Origin: an uncultured Alphaproteobacteria bacterium
Lineage (GTDB): Bacteria; Pseudomonadota; Alphaproteobacteria; HIMB59
NCBI GenBank assembly: GCA_902509695.1
Contig: CABWYP010000006.1
Coordinates: 1 to 53,745, forward strand
DNA: 53,745 nt
Direction of reading: 5' to 3'
The notes below the pieces were generated by a model. The model saw only the letters and a list, made by a program, of their open reading frames with translations. It ran no database searches and was not told the origin of the DNA. Numbering within the stretch: position 1 is the first letter of the stretch; the number at the start of each line of letters is the position of its first letter. The position numbers and the translations under genes were made by a program. Positions 17,099-31,091 of the stretch are shown one piece after another.

Positions 17099-18863
17099 CT
17101 AAATTATAAGCAAAATTTAAAGCATTGTGAGCAATAGGTGCTGCAACAGATGAGCCAGATCCACCATTTTCAATAATTACTGAAGCTATAAATTTAGGAT
17201 TATCTAAAGGTGCGTAACCTACAAAAACTGAATGATCTTTAAATCTATCATCGACATCTTTAGTTTTATAAAGATCATCTTCCCTTTCTTCCTCTTTGAT
17301 TCTGATAACTTGAGATGTTCCGGTTTTGCCACCAATCTTTACATATTTTGGATGTAAATTATTCAATTTAAAAGCTGTACCAGTGGGTTCTTGAACTACC
17401 GCCATCAATGACTCTAATAATATATTTTGATAATTGATATTAAAGGACTTACCTGAATAAATTATATCAGATTCTTTATTTATACGTGGTAAAGGATATT
17501 TGCCCCCATTTAAAATTGCAGAGTATAAATTAGCTAGTTGAAGAGGAGATGTTAAATTATAGCCTTGACCAATACATGTAATAAGAGTTTCACCTTGATA
17601 CCAACTCTCATCAAGATAGGCACGTTTCCATTTTTTATTAGGGACTAGTCCACTTTGAGAATTTGATAATCCTAATTCATATTTTTGATTTAAACCTAAA
17701 TTAGTAGCTAAAGCAGATAAATCGTTGATGTCGGTTTTTTTAGCTAATTCATAAAAATATACATCGCAAGACTCTCTTATAGCTTTTTTTAAATTTACTT
17801 TCCCGTGGCCTCTTTTTTTCCAACAATAATAGTTTCTATCTTTTAAAGATGAATGGCCTTTGCAAAATATCTCTGTGTTTTCATTAATCAAATTATTTTG
17901 CAGTCCTAATAAGGCAGGGATAGGTTTAAAAACAGAACCAGGTGGGTAAAAACCTGAAAAAGCTCTATTAAATAGAGGTTTTGACTCATCATTTAGTAAG
18001 TTATTGATTTCTTTATTTTTCCTATCCTCAAAAACTTGAGCATCAAAAGTTGGATTTGAATTCATGGAAAGTATTGAACCATCAGATTTATCAATAATTA
18101 CGATAGATCCCTTTTTATTTTTTGGGAGCAAGGACTGACAATAGTTTTGAAGATCTAAATTAATTGTCAAATTTAAATCTTTACCTTTTATTGGTTCTTC
18201 TATAGAAATCTCACGGATAATTTTACCTTTTGAATTCACCTCATTGAATATTTTTCCTGGTTTGCCTTTTAGAAGATCATCATGGCTTTTTTCTAGATGG
18301 AATACACCTTTATTATATAAATCTAAAGAGTCATTAGATCTCCCCAAATATCCTATTATTTGTGATAAATTTTTATAAGGATAGTATCTTTTTTTTAACT
18401 CAATAATTTTAATTGAGGTAAATAAAAATTTATTTTTCTCAAATGAAACAATTTGCTCCCAAGATGCTGAAGTAATTTTGAAAGCAGAATATTGATTGAA
18501 TTTATAAAGTTTTTTATTTATTTCATCTAAATTTAAGTTGAGAGATAAAAGGGAATTTAATTTTTCAATTTCTTTTTGATAGTTTTTATTTAGATTTTTA
18601 TATATTACAAATTCATAAGAAGAAGAATTACCAGCCAACAGTTTTTTTGTTGTATCATATATATCTCCTCTCAAGGGCGGTGTAGCTTTAACAGAGACTT
18701 TATTTTCAACAGACTTTTTTTTATAAAATCCAAAATTTAATATTTGTAATGAAAATAATCTAATAACAACTATTAAACTTAGAAAAAGTCCTATAGTCAA
18801 AATTATAAAAGATCTTCTATTTAATATTTTTATACTATCTTTACTTGTGTTATTCTTTTCCAC
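17091..18863 (-). CDS. mrdA: Penicillin-binding protein 2 (elongasome transpeptidase)
   Basis: A 590-residue class B PBP that cross-links peptidoglycan during cell elongation. A single N-terminal membrane helix (about 17-40) anchors it, with the bulk periplasmic. The catalytic motifs are S310-V-F-K313, S365-C-D and K513-T-G515. The dimerisation region begins near SVKATPPLRGDIYD (57-70). Asp in the third position of the second motif, rather than the more usual Asn, is known in PBP2 enzymes. It overlaps mreD by 14 nt and rodA by 8 nt. Confidence 0.95.
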   Translation of the reverse strand: MEKNNTSKDSIKILNRRSFIILTIGLFLSLIVVIRLFSLQILNFGFYKKKSVENKVSVKATPPLRGDIYDTTKKLLAGNSSSYEFVIYKNLNKNYQKEIEKLNSLLSLNLNLDEINKKLYKFNQYSAFKITSASWEQIVSFEKNKFLFTSIKIIELKKRYYPYKNLSQIIGYLGRSNDSLDLYNKGVFHLEKSHDDLLKGKPGKIFNEVNSKGKIIREISIEEPIKGKDLNLTINLDLQNYCQSLLPKNKKGSIVIIDKSDGSILSMNSNPTFDAQVFEDRKNKEINNLLNDESKPLFNRAFSGFYPPGSVFKPIPALLGLQNNLINENTEIFCKGHSSLKDRNYYCWKKRGHGKVNLKKAIRESCDVYFYELAKKTDINDLSALATNLGLNQKYELGLSNSQSGLVPNKKWKRAYLDESWYQGETLITCIGQGYNLTSPLQLANLYSAILNGGKYPLPRINKESDIIYSGKSFNINYQNILLESLMAVVQEPTGTAFKLNNLHPKYVKIGGKTGTSQVIRIKEEEREDDLYKTKDVDDRFKDHSVFVGYAPLDNPKFIASVIIENGGSGSSVAAPIAHNALNFAYNLDV

Positions 18864-19270
18864 GATTAATTAAACCTAAATAGAGTGATATTAGTATAAG
18901 AATTATTAATAAGTATTGAATATTTAAAACTCTTTCTATCGTTGTTTGATCTAATAAAAAAATCGCTAATACACTAAATATAAATATTACAATTGAGTGA
19001 AAAAAATAATGAATGGATAGATTATTAATTAAATAACTTAATAAAAAAATTGGTAAAATTATTATTGAAGAAGAGATAAACAATGGCAACCCTACTAATA
19101 TTTCAATGATCAGGCTTGAGACTATAAAAATTAAGTAGTCAACAAATTGTATTTTTTTCTGCTTAATTATTGAGAAAAAAGCTATATTTATCAGTGTAAA
19201 AACTATTATATCATTAATTACATAACTTAAATTTCCGTACAATACAAAGGAAAGAAAAATTAAAAAAAAT

Positions 19271-19278
<8 letters not shown>
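18850..19278 (-). CDS. mreD: Rod shape-determining membrane protein MreD
   Basis: A 142-residue, very hydrophobic protein with five likely membrane segments and a short basic tail (INRGKE). Sequence conservation in this family is low; the call rests mainly on its position between mreC and mrdA, with overlaps of 8 and 14 nt, plus size and topology. MreD couples MreC and PBP2/RodA in the elongasome. Confidence 0.85.
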
Positions 19279-22633
<3,355 letters not shown>

Positions 22634-22637
22634 GTTC

Positions 22638-24207
<1,570 letters not shown>

Positions 24208-24215
24208 AATTAAGA

Positions 24216-25988
24216 CTAAACTAAGACTTTGCCCTTTTCTTGATTTTCTGGATTTTCTTTATCATATTTTGATAATAGCATTTCGCTATGTGCAGCCCCA
24301 CTTGGTATCATAGGAAAACAATTTTCTTTTTTATCAACCCAAATATCAGCTATAACTGGTCGATCAACAGAAACCATTTCATTAATTGCATCATCAAGCT
24401 CAGATAGTTTTTTTGCCCTTACTCCAACAGCATTAAAGCTTTCAGCTAGTTTTTTAAAATCAGGAAGCGCATCTACATAACTTTCGGAATAACGACTTCC
24501 ATGAAGTAATTCTTGCCATTGTCTGACCATTCCCATGTATTCGTTATTAAGTATAAATATTTTTATAGGTAATTTGTATTGAACAGCTGTAGCTATTTCT
24601 TGAATATTCATCAAAAAAGAAGCTTCTCCAGCTATGTCAATTACAAGAGCGTCTGGATTTGCCATCTGTGCTCCTATAGCTGCTGGCATTCCAAATCCCA
24701 TTGTTCCTAATCCACCAGATGTAATCCATCTATTTGGCTTAGCAAATTTATAATATTGTGCAGCCCACATTTGGTGTTGTCCAACTTCTGTAGTTACAAA
24801 TGTATCTTTTTGATTTGTGAGCTCATAGAGTCTTGAAATTGCATGTTGGGGCTTAATAGTTTCATCAATTTGCTCATAATGAAGGCAATTCTTATCTCTC
24901 CATTCATTAATTTGACTCCACCATGTGCTGTATTGGTTTGTATCAAATTCTACTTGGTTAGATTCAATATATTCATTAATCGCTTTTAACGAAATAGTAA
25001 TGTCTGTGTTTGTATGATAATCAACTTTTACATTTTTATTTATTGAACTTTTATCAATGTCAAAATGAAATTTAATTGAGTCTGGTGAAAAAGCATCAAG
25101 CCTTCCAGTAACACGGTCATCAAATCTGGCTCCAATATTTACCATTAAATCACACTGATTCATCGATAAATTGGCCTCATAAGTTCCGTGCATTCCAAGC
25201 ATACCAAGAGAATTTTTATCTTCAGCAGGATAGCAACCTAGTCCATGTAAGGTAGTAGTAATTGGGATATTTGTTAATTGAACTAATTTCATTAATTCGT
25301 GACTAGCGCTAGGACCGGAATTAAGGCAACCGCCCCCAACATAAAAAATAGGTTTATGAGATTTTTTTATATGATTAATTAAGTTTTCAATAAAATCTCT
25401 ATCAATATTTTTAGAGCCAGATTTTATTCTGTGACTTTTAAAAGTTACTTCACTCTTTTTTTTATAAACAGATTTAGCAAACTGTACATCTTTAGGGATG
25501 TCTATCAAGACGGGACCGGGTCTGCCTGATCTAGCAATTTCAAAAGCTTCGTGAATTATTTCAGGTAATTTATTAACATCTTTAACTAAATAATTATGTT
25601 TTGTGCACGGCCTTGTTATTCCAGTTGTATCACATTCTTGAAAAGCATCAGTACCAATTAAATGAGAAGGTACTTGACCACTAAAACAAACAAGAGGAAT
25701 GCTATCCATCAAAGCATCAGTCAAACCAGTAACAACATTTGTAACACCAGGACCAGAAGTAACAAGTAGTACGCCGACTTTACCACTTGATCGAGCGTAA
25801 CCCTCTGCTGCGTGAACCGCACCACCTTCTTGCCTAACTAAAACGTGTTTTAAAAAATTTTGGCCAAATAGTGCATCATAAATTGGTAAAACTGCACCAC
25901 CAGGGTATCCAAAGATTGTATCAACTTCTTGATCTTTAAGAGCCTCTAAAACAATTTCAGCACCAGTTAATTCTTGATCATTACTCAT
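24216..25988 (-). CDS. ilvI: Acetolactate synthase large (catalytic) subunit
   Basis: A 590-residue thiamin-diphosphate enzyme that makes acetolactate from pyruvate. The catalytic Glu is in LVRQEGGAVHAAEGYAR near residue 53, the FAD region is present in the middle domain, and the ThDP motif IDIAGEASFLMNIQEIATA near 445 keeps G-E/D and N (here GEAS rather than the usual GDGS). The overlap with miaA is 4 nt. Together with IlvH, IlvC and LeuA it forms the core of branched-chain amino acid synthesis. Confidence 0.97.
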   Translation of the reverse strand: MSNDQELTGAEIVLEALKDQEVDTIFGYPGGAVLPIYDALFGQNFLKHVLVRQEGGAVHAAEGYARSSGKVGVLLVTSGPGVTNVVTGLTDALMDSIPLVCFSGQVPSHLIGTDAFQECDTTGITRPCTKHNYLVKDVNKLPEIIHEAFEIARSGRPGPVLIDIPKDVQFAKSVYKKKSEVTFKSHRIKSGSKNIDRDFIENLINHIKKSHKPIFYVGGGCLNSGPSASHELMKLVQLTNIPITTTLHGLGCYPAEDKNSLGMLGMHGTYEANLSMNQCDLMVNIGARFDDRVTGRLDAFSPDSIKFHFDIDKSSINKNVKVDYHTNTDITISLKAINEYIESNQVEFDTNQYSTWWSQINEWRDKNCLHYEQIDETIKPQHAISRLYELTNQKDTFVTTEVGQHQMWAAQYYKFAKPNRWITSGGLGTMGFGMPAAIGAQMANPDALVIDIAGEASFLMNIQEIATAVQYKLPIKIFILNNEYMGMVRQWQELLHGSRYSESYVDALPDFKKLAESFNAVGVRAKKLSELDDAINEMVSVDRPVIADIWVDKKENCFPMIPSGAAHSEMLLSKYDKENPENQEKGKVLV

Positions 25989-26893
25989 TTATTTAAATAT
26001 ATATTTATATTTTCAATTGAATCTTTAGGGAAGCTTTTTTTATAATTAATTCTGAGATTTAAGTCATTAAATTTTTGATTATTCCACCAAGTAAACTGTC
26101 TCTTAATGTATCTTTTTGTATTATGGATGCCATCATATATTGCATCCTCTAGGCTCATTTTATTTCTGATGCAAGCAAGTAGCTCTGGAAGTCCGTGAGC
26201 CTTATAAAGGGTTTTAGATATTTTCTTTGACTCATACAAAAACTTAACCTCTTCCAATGCTCCCATCTCAATCATTTTATGAAATCTGGTTTCTGCTTGA
26301 TCATATAAATCTTTTTTTGGCTTAATTACTTGAATAACTAAAGGATTTGGAGTTATTGGATTTTTATCACCATAATTGTTTTCCATAATATCATTATACT
26401 CTAAACAAAAAGCTAAACGATTTGTGAGACGTTGCTTATCTTTCGGGAATATTCTTTCTTTGTAGTAGTTCTCAAGTAAATCTAAGCAATGATCTGGTCC
26501 TTTATTAAGAAATAATTCCTCAGCTTGCTGTTTATATTTTTTGCTTATTGTTGGCATTTGTGACAAGCCCTCAATTAAAGCCTGAATATAAAAGCCCGTT
26601 CCTCCAACAAATACAGGAATCTTTCCCCTTTTTTCAATATTTATGAGAGTTTGTTTAACGTCCTCTATCCAGTGATTAACTGAATATTCTTTATTGTTAA
26701 TGTGACCATATAAGTGGTGAGGAACAATTTTTAATTCTTTATCGTTAGGTCTATTAGATAAAATTTTAAGTTGTTTGTAAACTTGAATACTATCAGCGTT
26801 AATAATTTCAATTTTAAAGAATTTTGATAGCTCATATGCAAAGTCATTCTTACCTGAGCACGTAGGACCTACAATAAAAAGTATTTTACTCAA
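25985..26893 (-). CDS. miaA: tRNA dimethylallyltransferase
   Basis: A 302-residue P-loop enzyme that puts an isopentenyl group on A37 of tRNAs reading U-starting codons. The P-loop is GPTCSGKNDFAYELS (residues 9-23), then INADSIQVYK, the VGGTGFYIQAL loop and the C-terminal RYIKRQFTWW. It overlaps degP by 8 nt and ilvI by 4 nt. Confidence 0.96.
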   Translation of the reverse strand: MSKILFIVGPTCSGKNDFAYELSKFFKIEIINADSIQVYKQLKILSNRPNDKELKIVPHHLYGHINNKEYSVNHWIEDVKQTLINIEKRGKIPVFVGGTGFYIQALIEGLSQMPTISKKYKQQAEELFLNKGPDHCLDLLENYYKERIFPKDKQRLTNRLAFCLEYNDIMENNYGDKNPITPNPLVIQVIKPKKDLYDQAETRFHKMIEMGALEEVKFLYESKKISKTLYKAHGLPELLACIRNKMSLEDAIYDGIHNTKRYIKRQFTWWNNQKFNDLNLRINYKKSFPKDSIENINIYLNK

Positions 26894-28283
26894 TAACGAA
26901 GGGATTGATTAACCAAAATTCATTCCCCTCACGAATAACTCTTAGTAGCAACTTATCTCTTTTCAATTTAATACTATCTTTTACCATTTTATCAAAAGAG
27001 TTAAGGTCACTTATCTTTTCACTAGATACTTGAATAATAACGTCGTTCACTAGTAAGTTTTGATTTTTAGCACCAACTTCTTTGACTAACACGCCTACTA
27101 AGTCTGGATCTAAGCCAAGAGACTCAGATGTGTTCTGATCTAATTCAACTAAAGTTATATCTAGTTGTTCTATGAATAACCCTTTGGCATCATTTGATGA
27201 GCTATTTTTATTACCTTCGACAAGTTCATCAATTTTGACATTGATACTGATTAAACCACCATTTCTCCAAACACTCACTAAGACATTGCTGCCAATAGGT
27301 GTTTCGGCAACAACTTTTGGTAAATCTTTAAAAGATGATATCTTCTTTCCATCAAATTCTACAATTATATCTCCGGCCTGAATGTTAGATTTTGCAGCTG
27401 GACTGCTAGGCTGAATAGAGGCAACAAAGGCACCATCTGTAGAATCGTAACCTAGACTCTCAGAAAATTCAGGTGTTAAATCTTGTATTTGAACACCAAG
27501 CCATCCTCTTTTTGCCTGACCAAATGAAATAATTTGCTCAACAATGAGTTTTGCTGTTTTTGAAGGAATTGAAAAACCAAGTCCCACACTCCCACCTGTT
27601 TGAGAAATAATCATAGAGTTGATACCAATCACTTCTCCGTCAAGGTTAAATAATGGGCCACCGGAATTACCTCTATTTATAGGTGCATCTGTTTGAATAA
27701 AATCAACATATGGACCACTGCCAATATCTCTATTTATTGAAGAGATTATTCCAGAAGTGACAGTTCCTCCTAAGCCTAGAGGATTACCTATTGCTAAAAC
27801 TATATCTCCAACCCGAGAAACTTCAGAATTTCCCCATTTTACGTGCTCTATGTTGACGGATGACGGATCTATTTTTAGAACAGCTATATCTGTTTTAGGA
27901 TCTGTTCCAACTAACTCAGCAGGTACATCATCTATACCGTTATTAAAAATAACAGTGATCTGGTCTGCACCGCTTATGACATGATTATTAGTAACTACAT
28001 AACCATCTTCACTTATAATGAAACCAGAACCAAGGCCTGTCAAATTCTCTCTTTTTGGCATCTGATTACCAAAGAAATCTTCAAACATATCGTTAAAAGG
28101 GTGATCCTCAGGAAGCTCAGGAAGGGAGCTTGTATTTCTTTCAACAATTTGAGTTGTGGCAATGCTTACAACGGAAGGTAAAAGCCTATCTACTAAATCA
28201 GCATAACCTCTTTCAAATTCTGCAAATAATTGGTTACTGTAAAATAGAGATCCAAATATGATTACGGATATTAATCTTCTCAT
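26886..28283 (-). CDS. degP: Periplasmic serine protease/chaperone of the DegP/Do family
   Basis: A 465-residue HtrA protease for misfolded envelope proteins. A cleavable signal peptide (about 1-21, ending LFA) leads into the trypsin-like domain with His101 (NNHVISG), Asp132 (TDIAVLK) and Ser207 (RGNSGGP). Two PDZ domains follow: one near 255-345 (RGWLGVQIQDL) and a shorter, diverged one near 370-460. It follows hflC by 12 nt, the usual alphaproteobacterial hflK-hflC-degP order, linking it with FtsH regulation and membrane quality control. Confidence 0.95.
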   Translation of the reverse strand: MRRLISVIIFGSLFYSNQLFAEFERGYADLVDRLLPSVVSIATTQIVERNTSSLPELPEDHPFNDMFEDFFGNQMPKRENLTGLGSGFIISEDGYVVTNNHVISGADQITVIFNNGIDDVPAELVGTDPKTDIAVLKIDPSSVNIEHVKWGNSEVSRVGDIVLAIGNPLGLGGTVTSGIISSINRDIGSGPYVDFIQTDAPINRGNSGGPLFNLDGEVIGINSMIISQTGGSVGLGFSIPSKTAKLIVEQIISFGQAKRGWLGVQIQDLTPEFSESLGYDSTDGAFVASIQPSSPAAKSNIQAGDIIVEFDGKKISSFKDLPKVVAETPIGSNVLVSVWRNGGLISINVKIDELVEGNKNSSSNDAKGLFIEQLDITLVELDQNTSESLGLDPDLVGVLVKEVGAKNQNLLVNDVIIQVSSEKISDLNSFDKMVKDSIKLKRDKLLLRVIREGNEFWLINPFVIE

Positions 28284-28295
28284 TAATTAGTTAGG

Positions 28296-29168
28296 TTAAT
28301 CTTTAGAACCCTCAGCATTTTCAAAATACTCAAAGAAATCGCTGTCAGGTGAAATAACCATTGTAGTAGAACCATCTTTAAATGTGTCAGAGTACGCTTC
28401 CATAGATCTGATAAATTCAAAAAACTCAGGGTCTTGGGCAAAAGCGTCATTTAAAATTTTATTTCTTGATGCTTCACCTTCACCTTTAAGAATATTTGCC
28501 TGTTTTTCAGCTTCAGCTATGATTTCTATTTTTTCTCTATCAGCAGTTGCTTTAACTTTTTGAGATATTTCTTGTCCTTCGGCTCTAAGAAGATTAGCCT
28601 CTCTTTCTCTTTCAGTTCTCATTCTATCAAAAACATTTGATTGAACTTCAGGAGTTAATTCAGTTCTTTTTAATCTAAGATCAACAATTTCTATACCAAA
28701 ATTATCTTGATCTTCTCTAACATTTTCAAAAATCTCAGCCATGATTTTATCTCGATCATCAGACAGTAGATCGTTAAGTTGGTATTGAGCGATAACACCT
28801 CTGACAGAGGAGTTAACGATACGTCCTAAACGATCATTAAGTGCTAATTCTGTTCTAGTAGTTTGAAAAAATTTTAGAGGATCTTTGATCATATATCGCA
28901 CGATTGAGTCAACAACTATACGTTTCTGATCTCTTAAAATTACCTCTTCTTGTGCAGGATCTAAGTTTAAAACCCTACTATCATAATAAACTACGTTTTG
29001 AATAAAAGGTAATTTGAATTTTAAGCCAGGTGTTTGATGAACAGCTCTAGGTTCACCAAATTGAAGGACAATTACTTGTTTTGTTTGGTCAACCACAAAG
29101 AAAAATCCAGATGCAAACATAATGAAAAAAAGAGAAAGTCCTATTATCACATAATTTCTTGTCTTCAT
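28296..29168 (-). CDS. hflC: FtsH modulator HflC
   Basis: A 290-residue SPFH/prohibitin-domain protein with one N-terminal membrane helix (about 5-27) and a periplasmic band-7 domain. Typical segments are FVVDQTKQVIVLQFGEPRA and LRTEREREANLLRAEGQE in the coiled-coil part. With HflK it forms a large cage around FtsH. Its start shares a base with the hflK stop. Confidence 0.95.
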   Translation of the reverse strand: MKTRNYVIIGLSLFFIMFASGFFFVVDQTKQVIVLQFGEPRAVHQTPGLKFKLPFIQNVVYYDSRVLNLDPAQEEVILRDQKRIVVDSIVRYMIKDPLKFFQTTRTELALNDRLGRIVNSSVRGVIAQYQLNDLLSDDRDKIMAEIFENVREDQDNFGIEIVDLRLKRTELTPEVQSNVFDRMRTEREREANLLRAEGQEISQKVKATADREKIEIIAEAEKQANILKGEGEASRNKILNDAFAQDPEFFEFIRSMEAYSDTFKDGSTTMVISPDSDFFEYFENAEGSKD

Positions 29169-30241
29169 TAGTTGTCTCCTACCTGTTTGTTTTTATTGAG
29201 TTCATTTAAAGGAAGATAAGGAACAACACCGTTACCAGAATTCTGATCAATCATAATTTTACTTGACCCAGATAAGACATCTCTGAGGGTTTCTAGGTAA
29301 ATTCTTTTTTTGGTAGTATCTTTAGCTTGAAGATAAGTATTTAGAACTTGTATAAACCTACTAGCTTCACCTTCAGCTTGTTTAATAAGCTTGTTTCTGT
29401 AACCCTCTGCTTCTTGGAGTATTTTTTCAGCTTCACCTCTAGCCTCTGGAACAATTCTATTACTATAGGCTTCTGCTTGGTTAACAGTTCTTTCTTTATC
29501 TTGCCTTGCTTTTTGTACATCATCAAAAGCATCGATAACTTCCTTAGGTGGATTCACATCTTGTAACTGAATAGATTGTATAAGAATACCTACTTCATAC
29601 TCATCAAGTAGTTCTTGAAGTAATGATCGGGAGTCTCTTTCGACAGATTGTCTTGAAACTGTAAGCAAACCTTCTAGATTTGTTTGACCGACTACTTCTC
29701 TGAGAACGCTTTCAGATATAACTTTCACTGTTTCTTCAGGATCACGAAGATTAAATAGAAATTGACCAGCGTCTTTGATACGATAAAGAACTGTATAGTC
29801 AAGATCTGATATATTTTGGTCAGAAGTCAACATCATACTTTCTTCTAGTACGTCTCTAGTTGAGTTGCCATTAGATCTGAATCCAACGTTGATTTTTCTA
29901 ATAGCTTCGACTTTTGGGGTTAAAACCTTACCAATCGGTGTTGGAAAAAAGTAGTGAAGACCAGGGTCAGTGGTACTTTCATTCCATTTACCAAATAAAA
30001 GTTCAACACCTTGTTCGTCAGGTTCCACTCTGTAAAAACCAGTAGCTAACCATCCAATAATTGCTAAAAGAATAATAAAGGACATTCCTTTAGCTCCGCC
30101 TTTAAATGGCATCTTAAATTTGTACTTATTTTTTAAATCTTTTAGGAGATCGTCGATAGAGTCATTGTTACCTCCACCAGAAAAACTACCACCTGAGCCG
30201 GGCTTGTTATTTCCTGATGACGGGCCCCAAGGACCATCCAT
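29168..30241 (-). CDS. hflK: FtsH modulator HflK
   Basis: An SPFH-domain partner of HflC. From the ATG at 30241 the protein is 357 residues and begins MDGPWGPSSGNNKPGSGGSF, the Gly/Pro/Asn-rich cytoplasmic tail expected of HflK; a GTG at 30271 would extend it by ten residues with no family support and would run into the direct repeat described below. One membrane helix (ILLAIIGWLATGFYRV) and the band-7 domain (PDEQGVELLFGKW) follow. It opens the long minus-strand run of fifteen genes. Confidence 0.94.
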   Translation of the reverse strand: MDGPWGPSSGNNKPGSGGSFSGGGNNDSIDDLLKDLKNKYKFKMPFKGGAKGMSFIILLAIIGWLATGFYRVEPDEQGVELLFGKWNESTTDPGLHYFFPTPIGKVLTPKVEAIRKINVGFRSNGNSTRDVLEESMMLTSDQNISDLDYTVLYRIKDAGQFLFNLRDPEETVKVISESVLREVVGQTNLEGLLTVSRQSVERDSRSLLQELLDEYEVGILIQSIQLQDVNPPKEVIDAFDDVQKARQDKERTVNQAEAYSNRIVPEARGEAEKILQEAEGYRNKLIKQAEGEASRFIQVLNTYLQAKDTTKKRIYLETLRDVLSGSSKIMIDQNSGNGVVPYLPLNELNKNKQVGDN

Positions 30242-30267
30242 AGAGAATATATTAAATTTATTTTTGA

Positions 30268-30334
30268 TCACGATACAATATATGTGGAAAATAATATTTT
30301 AGATGTGTTTTTTGTCACGATACATTATATGTAG
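30268..30334. repeat. Imperfect 20-bp direct repeat in the hflK/mrp divergent promoter region
   Basis: The 103-nt gap between the two start codons contains tcacgatacaatatatgtgg at 30268-30287 and tcacgatacattatatgtag at 30315-30334. They match at 18 of 20 positions and start 47 nt apart. Each copy holds an AT-rich TATAT element that could act as a -10 box. They are either two binding sites for one regulator or duplicated promoters; the sequence alone does not decide. Confidence 0.7.
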
Positions 30335-30344
30335 TGTTTAATAA

Positions 30345-31091
30345 ATGAATATCAAGACATGTTTTGGAATATCCAGTTGTAAAGGTGGTGTGGGAAAATC
30401 AACAATTGCCTGCAATATTGCCATTACATTAGCCAATGAGGGTTATAAAGTTGGCTTGCTTGATGCTGATATTTACGGTCCTAGTGTTCCAACTCTATTA
30501 GGTATTGGTGATAAAGAGCCTGAGGTCAAAGATGGTAAATTTATCCCATTTGAAGTTTTTGGCATCAAAGCAATGTCAATTGGCTTTCTTGTCAATGAGG
30601 ATCAAGCGATAGTTTGGAGAGGTCCAATGTTAGCCAAAGGCCTAGATGGGCTCATTAACAAGACACATTGGGGTGATTTAGATTATTTAATAGTAGACTT
30701 TCCTCCAGGAACAGGTGATGTCCAAATATCTATGTCTCAAAAGTTGAAACTCAATGGAACAGTTATAGTCACAACACCTCAGCTCCTTTCTCTGAAAGAT
30801 GTCGTAAGAGGAATTAACATGTTTATCAAAGTTGGTGTGCCTATTTTAGGAGTTGTGGAAAATATGTCTTATCTAGAAGAGGGTGAAGGGAAAAAATATA
30901 TTTTTGGAGAATCTAAAACAAAATCATTTTTGTTAAAAGAAAATGTCAATCTTCTCGAGGAGTTACCGTTCAACATTAATGTACCTAAAAGCTGTGATAA
31001 TGGAAAACCATATTGTTTTGACTATCAAGATGACTATTCATTAAAATTCTCTAATATAACAAATCAGATTACAAAAAAATTGAAGAACTAA
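30345..31091 (+). CDS. Mrp/ApbC-type P-loop ATPase without the CxxC motif
   Basis: A 248-residue Mrp/NBP35-family ATPase, a scaffold or carrier for Fe-S clusters. The deviant Walker A CKGGVGKST (12-20), DADIYGPSVPTLLG (40-53) and DFPPGTGDVQ (118-127) are strong. The N-terminal DUF59 domain of many Mrp proteins is absent, which is common. More striking, the cluster-binding C-P-x-C after VENMSY is missing: residues 171-185 read VENMSYLEEGEGKKY. Cysteines remain at 217 and 224. It is divergent from hflK and overlaps convergent thyX by 4 nt. Confidence 0.88.
   Translation: MNIKTCFGISSCKGGVGKSTIACNIAITLANEGYKVGLLDADIYGPSVPTLLGIGDKEPEVKDGKFIPFEVFGIKAMSIGFLVNEDQAIVWRGPMLAKGLDGLINKTHWGDLDYLIVDFPPGTGDVQISMSQKLKLNGTVIVTTPQLLSLKDVVRGINMFIKVGVPILGVVENMSYLEEGEGKKYIFGESKTKSFLLKENVNLLEELPFNINVPKSCDNGKPYCFDYQDDYSLKFSNITNQITKKLKN

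Noticed and set aside
29341-29566. Overlapping sense and antisense frames inside hflK
   Set aside because: Both are out-of-frame shadows of a well-defined SPFH protein.
30242-30271. GTG-initiated ten-residue extension of hflK
   Set aside because: HflK proteins begin with the Gly/Pro-rich tail, which starts at the ATG at 30241; the extension runs into the direct repeat.
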